Below, in pieces: positions 47,601 through 61,359 of a stretch of 64,000 nt of DNA. Origin of the DNA: Orbilia blumenaviensis. Its lineage: Eukaryota; Ascomycota; Orbiliomycetes; Orbiliales; Orbiliaceae. The stretch lies in assembly GCA_036872755.1 (NCBI GenBank), contig JAVHNS010000005.1, forward strand, positions 1,550,001 to 1,614,000, read 5' to 3'. The notes below the pieces were generated by a model, which saw only the letters and a list, made by a program, of their open reading frames with translations, was not told the origin of the DNA and did not search any database. A program made the position numbers and the translations under genes. The first letter of the stretch is position 1; each line of letters begins with the position of its first letter.

Positions 47601-50600
47601 TCAGATGCGGAAATATAATTTACAAAACTATATCCCCTTGGAAGGATACTCAATATAAATATCGCCCGTGTTCTATGCGACCGGTAAAGGGGCCATCTAC
47701 CCTATCTTAGACTCAGGACTACCCAACACTCGGACCCCTAAACTCCTATAGATCTCCGTCTTACTCGACCTGTCGAGTTAGCCAGTTATGTAGAATTCTA
47801 CGGGATCTCCGTAAATTAAATTAGACATTCTAGATCAGCATCCCAAGATTTCCAGGTATATTCAGAGCCCTCCATTAGTATAGGTCTTGATGGTACTCAT
47901 TCGCAACCAACAGGCCTCCCCTACTAACATCATGGCAGCAAATTTCTAATAATACATTAAGCACGAATACATAGACCCATTGAGGCTATGCCTTTCATTC
48001 AATCATTTCCTCCTAGTTCTCTTAGACAGGGATTCTAAGTTCACATGAAAATTGTCAATGTTGTTTTGGGAGGTTGCATATGCTGGGACAGGCACTATTA
48101 GCTCGATTTTTGTTGCAGCTCAAGGATGCTCTCGTGCAACTAATACGCTAGTCTAGATAATCGGTTGCAAGCTAGCCAGCGCTAGTACATTAGCTCTAAA
48201 CCACGATTATAAGTGACTTAGAATTTCTACGATACCCCAGCTAACCCTTGGGAGTAATTTCCATGTTGAAAACTACTGTTCCAGAATGACGGGGTTTAAC
48301 TGTTTTTCGAACACCACTCCAGCCCAGTTAGATACACTGTAGGGGGAATGGCGGGCTTAACAATAGATTTCCAAAGTCTGGGTCCATTTCGTAGCCAATC
48401 TAGAGAAACTGTAATCCCTTAAGCCAGTGTTAGGACCGGTCAAGTCATGACGGCACCCCCAAGCTTAGAAACTTATACCAAAAAACCATACGATATCTCG
48501 ATCATATCACATGGTATTATATTATTGATATTGTATATATATTTTTACGGTAATATCGTTCTGATCCCAGCTCGAAATCTAACACGGTGCTGATTCCAGA
48601 TCTATCATCAGTATACCCCTGGTAGAGCAAGCAAAGGGGCCAGCTCGAATCCCATCCGACCCCATATATTTTGGATACCTAGGTACGTATCCGCAATCAG
48701 TGTTGTATCTTAACATCACAAACTATTAGCTCTCACGGCCATGCCTCGAGTTTAATCCGGGACAAGAATTCACTTTGAGAAGTGAAAAGGGAAGCTAAGT
48801 TCAAAAATGGGCTGGAGCCTATCAGTCATAGAAGGGAATATTTTGTTACGTCACAGGCTAAAACTACTGAAATCCTAAAAGAAAATATATCATCCATGGT
48901 TGATTATAATATATATATATATATCGAAATACCCTTGGGGAAGCATGAATGGCTGGACAAAGGCTAGCGGTGCTATGTCGACTGATCGTCTTTGAGGCAC
49001 CCACACAGCCTCACCCGGCCCCCAAGTAGATATTTAAACTTAGGTAGTCAATATGTGGACCCAGCGACCCATCGAACTGTCTCAAAGCCATCTTACGCAC
49101 GCATGGTATTACGCATCGCTGTCATATAAATCCCCGGACCATTTCCATGGGTACAACAAGGACCAGATCAAAATGTGACCAATGAACGCATTTGTTATAA
49201 ATTAGCAATAGTATTTGATCGCATCATTTTATATACAAAAACACAATACGATAGGAATGCACTTGTCTCATATGCTGGCATCCACAAAGTAGCCCGCACT
49301 TTGGAGTACACTGAAAAATCATAGATATAAACATGCATTCTATAGCACAAATCGCCCGCTGACAGGAAACACCGTACTTGCCTGTACAGGCTTGTAGGTG
49401 TCAGATTATGGGGTCCTGTGAGGATAGATAGGGGTGCTATATTATATATTTTGAAACGAACACATTGGCTACCTAGTCAAATACTAATCTGCGCAGGTAT
49501 CCAGACGCCGCCAAAGCCACCCAAAAAATGCCACATATCCATATAGGGGTGTAGCATCGTGATATATATATCACACGCTTGTAATGTCACGTCAGAGAAC
49601 CGTACACTGATAGATTCTCCTACAAAGCCATACTCTACCATCTTGTACTTAATCCCCTATTCGGGTGCCAACATGTTCGATTGAGCGACATAAAACCGTC
49701 CTCCCTTGACAGCAATCACTATACAAGGCCTGTGCAAGTCCCATCCACCATGGCCCAAAAGACAGTTAGGAGAGATATAGGTCACTCATAATTGGCCTCA
49801 TCAAGGGACGCACCGGTGATTATGTATCAAGCGGTGGTAAATTACTCCTAGAGCTATGGCATCGAAACTTTGAGGGATTTTTTCCCCCGTTATTATCAAT
49901 TACTAAGCTGGAAATGTGGGTATATTCACCATAGAATCGATATGGCACTAGTAGTGAAACAAATTAATACATACTATTAATCTGGTGTTTTACGGAAACA
50001 AAAATATATAAATATACGTGCGTGTGTGCGTGCCTATGGTTTAAATACGAATAGTATTGAGGACTGCGAATTCTGAAATCCTTCCAACATGGCTAAAATA
50101 GTCGTTCATACATCACATATATAGCGTTATAGTATACCGTGCAATAACTAAGCCCTAGCGTATAAAGTTGGTCGGGTATGGTTTCACAAGAAACGGAGTA
50201 AGCGTAAGTAATCTTATTACTCCAGGGAAACTTTACCTTATCTACGGCTTCCCCAAAACTAAGGCCGCAGATTATAGCTATGCAGGGCTGCATGTCGTGC
50301 TACCTGCAAGTTCGGGTGACACAAAAGGATAATCATTACGTTGGATAACTTCTAGGCTGTGGGTTGAGTCTAGAGTGCTGCGATGGGATGCATTTTGCAT
50401 CGTAACGCCTAGCTACACTGATGCTGAATAGTTCAATCCTCTAGACAGAATGCGGGCGGGGTAAGATTCGAAGGGTAAATTATTGATAGCCATATATTGG
50501 CTCGGTAGCCATGTGAATACAGGCACCGGGGGAATTTAATGGTTTTTGTTTACCTTCGTATACAGCAGAGATTAAGTCTAACTCTATTATTAGAATGTAG

Positions 50601-52900
50601 ATGCCTAAGTACCTGGTACTTGTGTTCTAGAAAGTTCCAACTTGGGATATATGTATCCCGTCTACTAGGGTGAATATTATGGACTTAGTAAAGTTTCCGC
50701 GGTTCAAGTCTACTCAGTGGCCAACTACACAAAAGAACTGATGATTTATCAAGTACTTAAGTTAGCCTATAAGTATATTCCCAAATTAATTAAAGCACTA
50801 GACAGTGTTGAATAATTGCGTTAAATCACTCTTATTCAGAATTTATATCACACGAGCCGTCTGACATAATATGCGAATGAGCGAAGGGCTATGTATCATA
50901 TTGATGCCTGGCTTAGTTGGTTAGTTTTAATGACAACAAAACTTCGAGTTTACGAGTGGAGAAGTACGTATCAGTGGAGATTTGTGTATATGGAGCAGGC
51001 GGGCCCCGCGGGACGAAGCAGGGGTTCAAGAAGCTTAAGAGCCCCCTCCGGCAGAAGTTTTTCCGAAAGACCTGGTAGGTCTAAGGCTCATCTATGCCTA
51101 ATAAAAAGGCCACTCTCGTGATCCCATCCCTTAAGAAAAACTTGCAATGGCTAAACTCCATTTTATATCTCCGTGCTATATCACTAGCACCAAATCTTAC
51201 TACACATCACTTCCTCAATAAACAATCATCACCGATAGAGTTCGGGATCAGTAGCCTTCAGCTTTCTGAGTTCAGTTAGGCACCTACGTATACTATAGCC
51301 ACAACTGGCGAGCGACTGTAAATGCGTTACTGCAAATCTGTATCGTTGGCTAACTGGACTATATGTGTCAGCTTACTGTCATATAGGGGTTTTCATACAG
51401 GGAGACACGACACGATATTCCAGAACTGTCAAATCATCAACTTCGAGGTTCATCATGCGAAATATAGCTCTGTAGTTATTGATTTTAATTTTAAATCCTT
51501 AGAAGGCTATGTGAAATTATTTTATGAACAGATCGACGGCGAGTTCATATAAAAATTCCAAGTCCGTGGTACTATTGCATTGCAATCCTGCATAACGTTT
51601 TCAAGAACAGTTGCGATATCGCGATGTGCATATAGTTTCTATAATGAAACTAGTTTTCAAGAATCAATATACTCCTAACGGTAGACCATATGAGTGGATA
51701 GAATCCACATGAGCGTATAGAGTGGAACTGAAACCTATCCAACAAGAAAGTGGGCCGACAAGACCTCGTATTCTTTTGCGGACTATGCGACGCGGCAAGG
51801 TAAGCTTGTCCGAGGACGAACGGCTAATGGTGACAGGCATCCTTAGGCATGTAGGAGAAACTGTATTGGCTTAACTATCTCATATGTGCATACATGCATA
51901 CACTGGGATGACTGTTCTGGGCTGCAGCACTGCAGTGCAGTTCTGTTGGATACAACATCCTAGCAAGTGAAAGACTTTAGGTAACTAAGTACTTTTCTTT
52001 ATTCGATCGGTTATCTGGCTCCTATATCTCTGAGGAGGTATCGTGCATTGTCGGGCGAAGCCGTTCTTTTCCAGCCAGTAGGAATTCACAGCTGGCGTTT
52101 CCATTACTCTTTCCCACGGGTGAAAATATTTACGGAGTTAATAAGTATTGGTACATCGGGCCCCAGGACCGAATATCTTTTTAACAGCATGCAACATGCA
52201 CATGCACACTCCTCAAGTCACCAAAGGCAATAATAAATATATCGGATGATAACCTTCGGTTTGTGGAACGACGTTTCTAAATCGAAGATGCCACTAGGCT
52301 CGGTTGATACAGCTTATATTACCTGGGAACCACGGATGGAGCGAGTATTTTAGACTTATTTAGCTATCTCTGAAGCGGGTTACATGATCATATGGGGCGG
52401 GAGCTACTATCCATATATATCCGAATTTCCGATATCGTGCCACGATGGAGCAAAAGCACCATCGAAGAAATAGATATCAATCCCCCCCCCCTGCACGGGG
52501 TAGTATTGGCTACATACTAAGTATGGTTGCTAAAAAGATTTCCAGAACAGTATAAGGCAGCGAGAGCCTTTTGTTCTCAAGTAATCGACCATCGACCCAC
52601 ACGTTCCGAACCGAGAATCCTTCGACTCTCGGCTGTAGGTGCCGGCAGGAACTTTGGCTTGATGAGGTGCCCACAGGCATCTATCTTACAGTGGAGGGGC
52701 TGGGAAAACTTTTCAGCCTCCCACATATTATTAGCTCGCGTACTACTATCTGCCGGATGAGAAAAAAAGTATGCTGCTTGTGTGTGCATGTATGTACTGT
52801 TTGTTTCTTCAAGCACCAAGGCCTTGATCTCACGTAAATACAGGATATCTTGCTTTTCTGCTTTGCTAGGTAGGAATATGCAAAGGCGGAAAACGCGACG
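47600..52900. other. TA-rich gene-free block
   Basis: Like the first 5.8 kb, this block is TA-rich and has no frame longer than about 88 codons and no recognisable domain. It contains short TA repeats (48,907-48,922, 49,562-49,571), a C-run near 52,485 and a 12-bp palindrome GCACTGCAGTGC at 51,927-51,938. A degenerate tRNA-like passage (A-box-like GGTAGAGCA near 48,620 and B-box-like CTCGAATCC near 48,644) is too short for a functional tRNA. It looks like old, mutated repeat DNA, but no parent element was recognised. Confidence 0.45.
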
Positions 52901-53704
52901 GAAAACAGTGTGACGGGGAAATTCGGGAAAACGGAAAAAAAGGTCAGCCAGTATTCACCGAGAAGACAAAAAGCGAAGCATTACATGATCCATACAGGGA
53001 AAAGGCGGCCAATGAAAGCCAAAAGCAGAGAAAAAAGAAAGATTTCCAGAGAAGCAAGATATCGCTCCTCTAAGAGGTTAAAAAACTTTGACCACAGACC
53101 GAACCCGCGATAGAAAGCAAAGGGAAAAGAAGATGCACCTCCCCAAACCAGAATCCGATCTATGAAACAGAGTAACGTAGACACTTCCCCATAATCTAAA
53201 AAAATGAAAACACCAAATAAAGCCAACTTGGTTTCGCGAAATTTCGAAAGCGATTGCAGAGCGAATAAACGAGCGAAGCATAAATGGAGGGGTCGGAAGC
53301 GACTGCAACTATTTTGCATTATATCATACACCAGACGCTATGCTGAAGCACACAGTAAATACACTCAACGTGAAATGTTGAGGAGTGGAAAAGGTAAGAA
53401 TGTGCAGGTAAAGAAAGTTATTGGAGAAATGTCGATAGGAATATTAAAATAAAAACCACCAACTTTTGGGCAAGCGGCAGGCTAGGGAGTAAATATATAT
53501 GAGGAAATACGAGAGTAGGGGCCGGAGCCCATTGTAAGAGAATTCGTGATGAGAGAAAATGGTTCAATTCGAATATTGTCCTTCAACCAACTCATAAAAG
53601 TTGATAGGTGTGCAAGGTAGGTATTTGCCAATTTGCTGAATGTTCCTCGATAAACTGCTAGGTCGTAGAACGCGCAGATGGGCTTCGTTGAAGATATCGA
53701 CATT
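52901..53704. other. 3' flank of the zinc-finger gene
   Basis: A-rich on the plus strand (T-rich on the sense strand of the gene to the right), as expected for a 3' UTR and downstream region. The overlapping open frames here are Lys/Arg-rich or Phe/Leu-rich by-products of that bias. Confidence 0.45.
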
Positions 53705-55475
53705 TTACTCCTTTTTCACAATTTCCGATGCCGAAGGGGGTTTCGAAAATCCGTGATCCTGGGAATTATGCCTTCTCACGCCGGACTAGAGTCATTACGT
53801 CAAGATCCTACATGATTGAGCACAGGATCGTTTTAGCTTACCTCGGTGGCATACACTGGACGTGCATTCATCATTGGCATGGGTGCCATGCTTTGTCCAT
53901 GTCCTCCACTAGTTCCTGACTGTGGGTCGTAGAAATTTGTTTCGGCGTAGTTTTCTTGTGTGGGTTGTAGTAGAGTAGACCAATCTAGCTCGTTAGCTTG
54001 ATGTGTATGATGAATAGAGCTATAAAGGGTGTCGTGAATAGTCTGGCGACGGGGTTGCTGATAAGGAAGAGTTCGCGGCGAATTCTGCATCCCAGACATA
54101 TGAGGGTTGGAATTTTGGTTGAATTGCTGCTGATGTCCTTGCTGTAGATGAGTGGAATTATACTGATGAGCCATACCAGCCTGCTGCTGCTGCGCAAAGT
54201 TGAACGACTCCGTCGTATACTCATGAGGCGAGGAGAGTGTCGAATTTTGTGTCGTATTTGGCTGAAGGTAATTGTTATATCTCTCGTTGCCATGTTGCAT
54301 ACCGGTCTGAACATGAGGCATGACTGCGACGGAGTGTCTTTTCATGGTCTTCAAATACGTGCATTCAAGGCTACGGGATGCGCATCTCTGGCAAGGTTGA
54401 CCGTAGTCACACCTGACTTTCATCCTTGCACACTCGTCGCATGTTCCTGCTACTGGACTTTGTCGAGGAAATTCTGGAAAAGTCGGCGCACTAGCTGCAG
54501 TAGTTGGTGCATACATCCCTGGGCTAATAATCTCAGCAGTAGTCGCCGGGGTCTGGGAATGGGAAGGGCTCCTCGGCATATTGTTGTAATCGTATGTCAC
54601 AGTCTTTCTCTTCGGGCCAGTAGGCGTCTTTCCAGCTGCGAGTTGAGCCGCAGCGGCGGCCTCACGAGCTGCGTGGGTCTGCGAAAGGTGGGTCGCATTT
54701 GTTGGATTGCCTCTTCTTATTGAACATTTCTGGAAATGTCTTTTTAGGATATCGCTACGAGAAAAGCAATCCTTGCACAGCGGGCATTGGTAAGGCCGGT
54801 CCCCAGTGTCTGGTTTAAAGCAATTAGCTACTTTTCTCAAAACGGGCCATAAATAACCACACTCTTCGTGGTTGGAAACTTACGTCGTAGGAGATGGCGC
54901 TTGAGGTGCTTCGCGTGCAGATATGTTTTTGTGCAGTAAGGACAGGGGAATTTGCCATTTGCATCCTTCGTCGGAGGCGCCACAGGAAACGGCACGTTAG
55001 TAGCAAACTTTTCTCCTGCCTTGCTTGCCGTTCTCGGAACACTTGTAGCCGTATTTGGTGCAGCCAATGGAGCCTGGGTAACACTCCCACGATGGGCTCC
55101 CGGCGGAGCGGAGGCTAAAGGCGCCAACGCATTCTGATGCTGTGGTTGCTGTTGCATGGAGTTTGTCGGCATCGGCAGCAGAGGAACGGGCTGTCTATGA
55201 GAACTGAACGGAGTCGAATTCGACAGGTTCGTGAGATTCTGGGCCCCTTCATGCTCTGTTAATCCCGCCGGGGCTATTCTTTGTTGAGGCATTTGTGTAG
55301 AGTATGATGTCGGCGCAGGACCAGACGAATAAGATGGTGCCGAACTAAAAGCTGTCGAATTCATACTTGAATAAGTAGGACCACTGACAGGAGGTTGGTG
55401 CATTGAAACCGAATTATTTCGCGAGTAGAACTGCTGAGGCTGCTGGTCGTGAAGAATTCTTTCCATGTCGGTCAT
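53705..55475 (-). CDS. Transcription factor with C2H2-type fingers and a Zn2Cys6 cluster
   Basis: This is a fungal DNA-binding regulator that joins two zinc-finger classes. Three exons on the minus strand, 55,475-54,884, 54,809-53,842 and 53,758-53,705, give 537 residues. The first 170 are Ser/Gln/Pro-rich. Finger 1 (C177, C180, H193, H198) is interrupted by intron 1 at its last histidine: splicing restores RRHTGDRPY, the standard linker between adjacent fingers. Finger 2 (C206, C209, H222, C226) ends in Cys, not His, so it is a C2HC variant, followed by a RRGNP segment. A Zn2Cys6 cluster lies at 321-347 (C321, C324, C331, C337, C340, C347), then a long Gln/Asn/His-rich region. The last 17 residues come from a 54-nt exon chosen because it gives an in-phase ending; this is less sure than the rest. 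Targets cannot be inferred. The Cmr1/Pig1 melanin regulators share the domain combination, but I cannot claim orthology. Confidence 0.88.
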
Positions 55476-57900
55476 GAAGCAATTTATATATATATATATC
55501 CAAAAACCCAAGTTTCCTCACGCTGACTTAGAGGAACTGTCCCGAAATGCCGAGGCCCTGATCCTTTATCCCTAAGTCCCAAGCTTATCAAATGGATGCT
55601 CTTGCCATCCACAAATCCAGTCGACTATTGACAGTAAAAATAATATATATAAAAAAACCAGGACTGGAACTTTATCTAAAAGTTCAGTGGATGGAAATAG
55701 ATAAAACTAGAAAGATGGACATGTCAGTGGGTCTGCAAGTTGACAATAGAATTTTCGCTGCGTGGACGTAATATTTGTAGCAGGGAAAGACGCCGACGCA
55801 TGCAGGAAGCAGTTCATCACCAAGCCCGCCCCACTCGACCTTAGGTTGTTTTGCTTGCTAGCAAGATCTTTAAGTCACGGTTGGGGACGATGGATTCAAC
55901 GCCTGACAGCTCGGTCCGGCACCGATCTAAGACGTGGAGATGGAACGCCTCTTATCATGACTCGACTTGATATGCCGTTTGTCTGTTTGAGTTCCCGAGG
56001 ATAGTTTGGCTATTTTGCTATCATAAGGCACTTACTGGAATGATAAAAAGGAAATCGTTTCGTCTGACGGAGATAGATTTCACGCAAGGAGAATCGTTAG
56101 GAGCTAGCTGATGTATGGCGTCGAAGATGATGGAATATACAAAAGTGTCGATATCAAATTCCGAAGCGGATTTATAGTCCACGGAGTTGAGGAGAGGCTA
56201 TAGATTAGAGATTAAGGTATATGCAGTGGCCGGTGCAGATGGAGGGAGAAAAATGCGAGCGGGAGGCCGACTGTAAACGGATAATTCGGTTAGATAAAAC
56301 GCTGCCTTCGAATCGAATTGAAACCGGGCAAGGCAGAGGCAAGGAAGGACAATCGGGGTTTACAAGTAATGGTCCTACCAAAAACTGAAGTTTAGATAAA
56401 AAGTTATGCAACTGGTGAGCTGAATGGAGCAGCCTGGAAATGTAACTGCTTAATGATCCACTCGCTTGGGACTGCGAACGGTGCAGGCTGCGGGTTGGGA
56501 GTCAAGGCCTAAACGTGGGCTGCAAAGGAGGATATCGATTTTAAAAATAAAAATCAAAAAGGAATAAAAACATGTATCGAAGTATAAAAAGGAACCCAAC
56601 CACTATCCGGAATTAGAAAAGAATACTTGTTAGGCAGTCCGTGGTTTGTGGGTATCTTGTCGTTATATGTCAGTGGATATGGGGGTAAAAAGAGGGCTGT
56701 TGCTGGGTTCTGGTAATTTTATGGGACGAGATTCAAAGAAAGCAGCGCCCAACTGACACGAATTGCAATATCAACCTGTCCCTGGTTCGTACGATAGTGC
56801 CAAACAGTGATATAGGTCGGGGTCAAGACGTCAAAAATATTATTCTGATTCGGCCTACTAAAACGCCTCTGCTTTTCCAGGAACCAAGTCAATTGCTTGG
56901 ACTGGGTAATTCCTGTCTTGTGTGTTTTATTTTTGTTTCTTTCGTTCGTTACCAATTCCCAGTAAAAAGAAGAGGGTGGGTACTGGTGCCAGGCTCTGCA
57001 GTTCCGTGTTTTTTGGGGGAGAAATTGTTAAGGAAGGGAAGAAATCGAAGCTATCCTGAATGAAGACGCTAGATGCTCCACAACTCTGCGGACAAGCCAA
57101 AGTATCGGTATGGGATGATGAGGGGAGGGTGCAGGGTGCCAGTTTCAAAGAAAAAGAAAATGTTCAAAAAAGCCGCCAGAAAAAACAATAAGGTGAACCA
57201 AGAACTAGAGGGGCTAAGGTCGAATCCACTGATGTTGACTGCGCTACTAAGCTGCAGCTAGCGACGCCTGATAATTTGCTCGGATGGTTGTCGTACCGGA
57301 AGCCTCAGTCTCGGGCTGTACTGTTTTGGGGAAGGAGGTCAATATCGCGACTAGGGTGGTAAAGCGAAAGTTAGGTTCCCGGGTATATGCGAAGTTGTTC
57401 CCAAGGAAAGCACAGAGGGAAGGGGAGACAAAAAAAAAAAAAAAAAAAAAAAAGGAAGAAGAAGAAGGGAATAGCAGGTGCACTAGTATACTAAATAGTA
57501 AAATTGGGGCAACGAGGTACGGACAAGAGGCGAGGTGATCGCAAAAAATAGGTCGTGACAAGTTAAGATCCTCAAAGAGGGGATTTGGAAATTAACGTTG
57601 ATGAACCAAATGCGCAAGTCACAGAACGATTGTAGCGGGATATGGTTCAAATTGATAATGATTCTTCGGTGTGTCCGCCACTAAGTAGGCAGTTAGTTTA
57701 GATACTACCCTGCAGATTAACTTCAGGATATTAGAGCTTGTATATACGGACGTTGTCTATAGTACACAGTCCACCTACCCTAACTTCCCCAGTAGCAGCA
57801 ACGGGTCAAAGCTATATGTTTCGCATAATAAGGGTGGGTGCAATGATTTAAAAGAAAAAAAAGGGAAAAAAAGGAATTGTACATACATACGCAGTATACT
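55476..57900. other. Upstream region of the zinc-finger gene
   Basis: About 2.4 kb with no supported frame. A TA repeat sits immediately before the ATG (55,484-55,500). Several A-rich tracts and a 24-nt poly(A) run lie further upstream. It probably holds the leader and promoter of the regulator. Confidence 0.4.
57430..57453. repeat. Poly(A) tract, 24 nt
   Basis: An uninterrupted run of 24 A residues, preceded by GGGGAGAC and followed by GGAAGAAGAAG. Confidence 0.9.
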
Positions 57901-58479
57901 AGTAATGGGTGTACATAGGTACTTTCATAGTACATATGTGCCTACATACAGACACATACATCCACTCAGGCCGGTACAGTGGATCCTGGGCACAATACGG
58001 AGTATGTTCAGATGGAATCGCAAACCATCCCTTCCCGGCCCACGTTGTAGAAGAGTTTCGCGCGCTATGGTGATGGAATTGCGGTCTGGGGTCGCTTGGA
58101 ATGGATCCTTGCCAACTCTTGATTCCTGGATATTTGAAATTCGATCAATGAGGTCTTCAGAAGGCTGATTAAAATGATATCGTGGGCCTAATCGAAGTGA
58201 GTATCTATTTTTGAACACCCAAGCTCTGGCAGATGGCAGTGCACGGCTCGACATCAACAACTTACACCTGGGGAGAACATGCAATACGAGAGTTCAAACC
58301 CCAGAAGCCGAATTCCGTGCCTTACTTCATTTAGTGTCCAATTTGAAGGATTGCAATTGAGCAGTCCTCACCGATAGAGCCAATCCAGTTTGCTCGGCTT
58401 CGTCCACTTTATTGACCTCAATATTGCTTTTAATTAAGGGTTGTCAATGAGCTCGGGACAATGTCACTAACGACCACAA

Positions 58480-58698
58480 CTAGAGGCAAAGGCGAGGGAG
58501 GGCCATCGTCACGAAGGCCGAAGGGCAGATATGGAATAGATTGGGCAGAACCTGGTGCTGGACAGCCATGCGGAAGGTTTCGGCAGGCAATTCAGTTGGA
58601 CAAGGGTCTACAAACATGCATGACAAGGCACGCTGTGTGAAGACAAGCTTGATATGAGAAACTCGACCTAGCTCGCGCACGTTCGACACGACACGCAA
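58480..58698 (-). pseudogene. Coding-like fragment, possible gene relic
   Basis: A minus-strand stretch of about 72 codons to a TAG at 58,480-58,482 shows gene-like codon choice (many C-ending codons) and a balanced residue mix, but no ATG near its beginning and no recognised domain. Further coding-like minus-strand stretches lie at 57,925-58,284, about 59,610-59,860 and about 59,950-60,120, separated by stops and without a consistent exon chain. Together they may be remains of one decayed gene. Chance open frames are the alternative. Confidence 0.25.
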
Positions 58699-59159
58699 CC
58701 ACCCCCCAGCTGAACGGTGGCCCTAGTCTGATCTGAATATAAATCCGAAATCCGTTAATGAATACGAACTAACCATCTTTGGCCATATCTGATGATCTTC
58801 AGACTCCTGGTCACTGGACTTGATATTTTACACACACGCCGTTTACGATGTGTCTATGCCGCTCGCATTTCATATCCCGACAAACCTTATTGTTTCGCGC
58901 CATTATCACCGATCAGGTATCGAATATAATGTTCTATTCTTCTCCTCCGTTAGTCAGGGGTTGATATGATTCAGAAGGGTATCAACTTCTCTCGGTTTGT
59001 TTGCCGCACCAAGGCGAGAGAGTTCACTTGCGAGACAAAGCAACTCTTACCCCTCCATCTTGGCTATCGATTCCAAAGTTTGCAACTCCAAGAGAGAGAG
59101 CGAGGGAGCGGTAGAGCTATTATCAAATATCAGAGACATCTGCACGACAAACACACCTC

Positions 59160-59182
59160 TTTTTTTTTTTTTTTTTTTTTTT
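59160..59182. repeat. Poly(T) tract, 23 nt
   Basis: An uninterrupted run of 23 T residues, preceded by CACACCTC and followed by ATAAACAG. Confidence 0.9.
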
Positions 59183-60229
59183 ATAAACAGATATGTCTTC
59201 GGCCTTGATTCAGGCACCAACAAGTCGGACAGATGGTTGCAGGGAATCTAAAAAAAACGCCCGGGTATACGAGCCTCGAGAGATCTAGTTAAAGGACTCG
59301 GACGGAACGCCTTGATGAATAATTGCGCAACCGCTGGAATCATGTCATTTGAACCAATGCAGCTATTCCAGCCATGCTGACATCAAAGGCGAACCGAAAA
59401 ACACCTCGACGCATTCTTGAGTTTGCTCATGCAGGATACAGTTGAGACAACCCCCTGGCTGCCATCTTGATGACAATGAATAACGTTTCATATGATCTGG
59501 TGAAGTTGAGGTGAGAGGAAATCCCCTCACTTCTACATATCAAGTTCACCCAGGTCGAAGCGACACATTTTCATTTAATGATGCCAAAATCCAGAAGTTT
59601 GTTCTTCTAAGCTTAAAATCCCAAGAAGAAGGTAATCCGTGAGACTCCCAGTGTCGCAGGACTGGGCATGCCTGTCGGTTCCTCAGTACTGCGGTTGGGA
59701 CCGTTCCCCTCGGATCGACCCAAGCTCTCGTAACCAACTTTTGCAGGAGGTGGTTTGAGATTCTCCTCATGTGGCTCGAACAGCAAGCGAAAACCTTGGG
59801 TAGCAATTTCTCGGTCGCTGTTGGTGCATATTTTTTCCGCGCAGGCTTCTTCGGCCTTAGTTCCGACCTCTTTCAGGTTAGTATGATGATGCAGAGGCGC
59901 AAATTAGTCTTGTAATCACACCGACCACCCGTACGAGCGAGACATCTTATCATCATTGGTATCATGATAGGCCAGGAATGCACCAGAAGTAGCAGCCCCA
60001 GCCCCTATTAACCGGCGCTCTTCTTGTTAAATGCTAGCGGCCTCGTGATATGCTTCGAGAAGCAGTGCCGAAGCAAGTTTCTTGATCGCACACGGCACAC
60101 CAGAGCTGCACGAGGGAAGTCACGTTTCAGCCTGCGGACTCGTAAGTGATAATCCGATGCAGTAAATCCCAACCATCCAAATGTGATTCGTCATATTTAT
60201 CACATTGCTGAAATTGTTTTAGTCCTACT

Positions 60230-60694
60230 TTAACCGCGGTTAACGTAGATCTTCCATTTACTTTCTGGAGTGGTGGTTAGGTTGAGCGATTTCCGAGAAA
60301 GCGGATGGGAGGAAGTACCAACCTCCAAGTTACGACGTCGATTCTCGCATTCCATTGTTGGCCCTATCTCGACTTTGTCTCGGGCAGGCAAGTGATTAGC
60401 CGAATGTGAATGCTCGGGGGTACCTTTTTTTTGAGCCTGAATACAACGTAGTACTGCCAACAGCTTGCCGATGGTGTATGAAATCAAAGTATAATCGTCT
60501 CCGGAATCCAGTCAAGCGGTTTGATATCCTTGACTGCCGTCCCGTGTTGCAAATGTTATCACTTGACCTGGTTCAGGAGGGGTTTTCATCCCTTCGACAT
60601 CGATGCTAGCAGGTTTTACCGGAGGTTTCTCCAAAAAGGAAATGCGAATAGTATTCTTTGGACGGATTAAATATATTAAAAACGAGGATTTCAA
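60230..60694 (-). pseudogene. Possible gene relic with one in-frame stop
   Basis: One minus-strand frame stays open for 155 codons except for a single TGA (60,514-60,512). Codon use looks ordinary for a gene, with varied synonymous codons, but no domain is recognised and no good start is seen. The plus strand also has a moderately open frame here, so the call is weak. Confidence 0.22.
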
Positions 60695-60942
60695 GGGGAA
60701 ACCTTGCTAATCTCCAATATCTTGGGTACGTCGACGCCCTCCAGTCCTTGAAATTAATTGTTTCCAGAATACTCATTACACTCCGGGCACCTGAACATGT
60801 GGCCGGAGAATTTCCAGGAGCACACCTCGAAGTTATATTTACAAACGGAATACTTCTACGCACTTCGAAACGCACTTAAGCACTTAGTATTGATGGCTGC
60901 GAATGGTGTGATGCATTGAAAGCAGATAGTGCTCCTTTGTGA

Positions 60943-61359
60943 TTTTATTGTCCAAAAGTTAACTTATTAGGGCATTGCATCTTTAAAGATGTTCTTGCGA
61001 GTCATGGCGGTCTCAACCGCACGGGCAGGGGAAGTTTTAACCCTTTCCGACACGTAAGCATTACAAAGCTACCCTTGATCGGGAACCCCCCACGAAATAT
61101 GCTCTCGGTAGACATTGTCGGCAAATCAATTTCTTCGGACGTACTTCCGAATATGGCCATGCAGACGAAAGAAGGTGAGGAGAAAAACCTTCGGAATTTG
61201 TTCATTGATGGCAGTTATGTCGATATAGGCATATCCGGGTTACTGGGTATGTCAGGTCATGATGCTCGTTCACTGTCTGACGTACGTTTGAAGAATATCC
61301 AGGATCCAAACCACTGTCTACCCTCGGGTACCTGCAGTTTCATGAATGTGTGGACCTGA
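60943..61359 (+). pseudogene. Possible gene relic, 138-codon open stretch
   Basis: A plus-strand frame between two TGA codons stays open for 138 codons and shows gene-like codon choice. The encoded stretch is a normal mix of residues without low complexity. A second open stretch in another frame (61,350-61,538) follows directly, which would need a frameshift or an intron. No family is recognised. Confidence 0.22.

Noticed and set aside
48615..48660. A-box-like and B-box-like strings suggesting a tRNA
   Set aside because: The two boxes are too close for a complete cloverleaf; at best a degenerate remnant in TA-rich DNA.
57284..57538. 84-codon frame spanning the poly(A) run
   Set aside because: The frame is held open by the homopolymer (poly-Lys) and has no other support.
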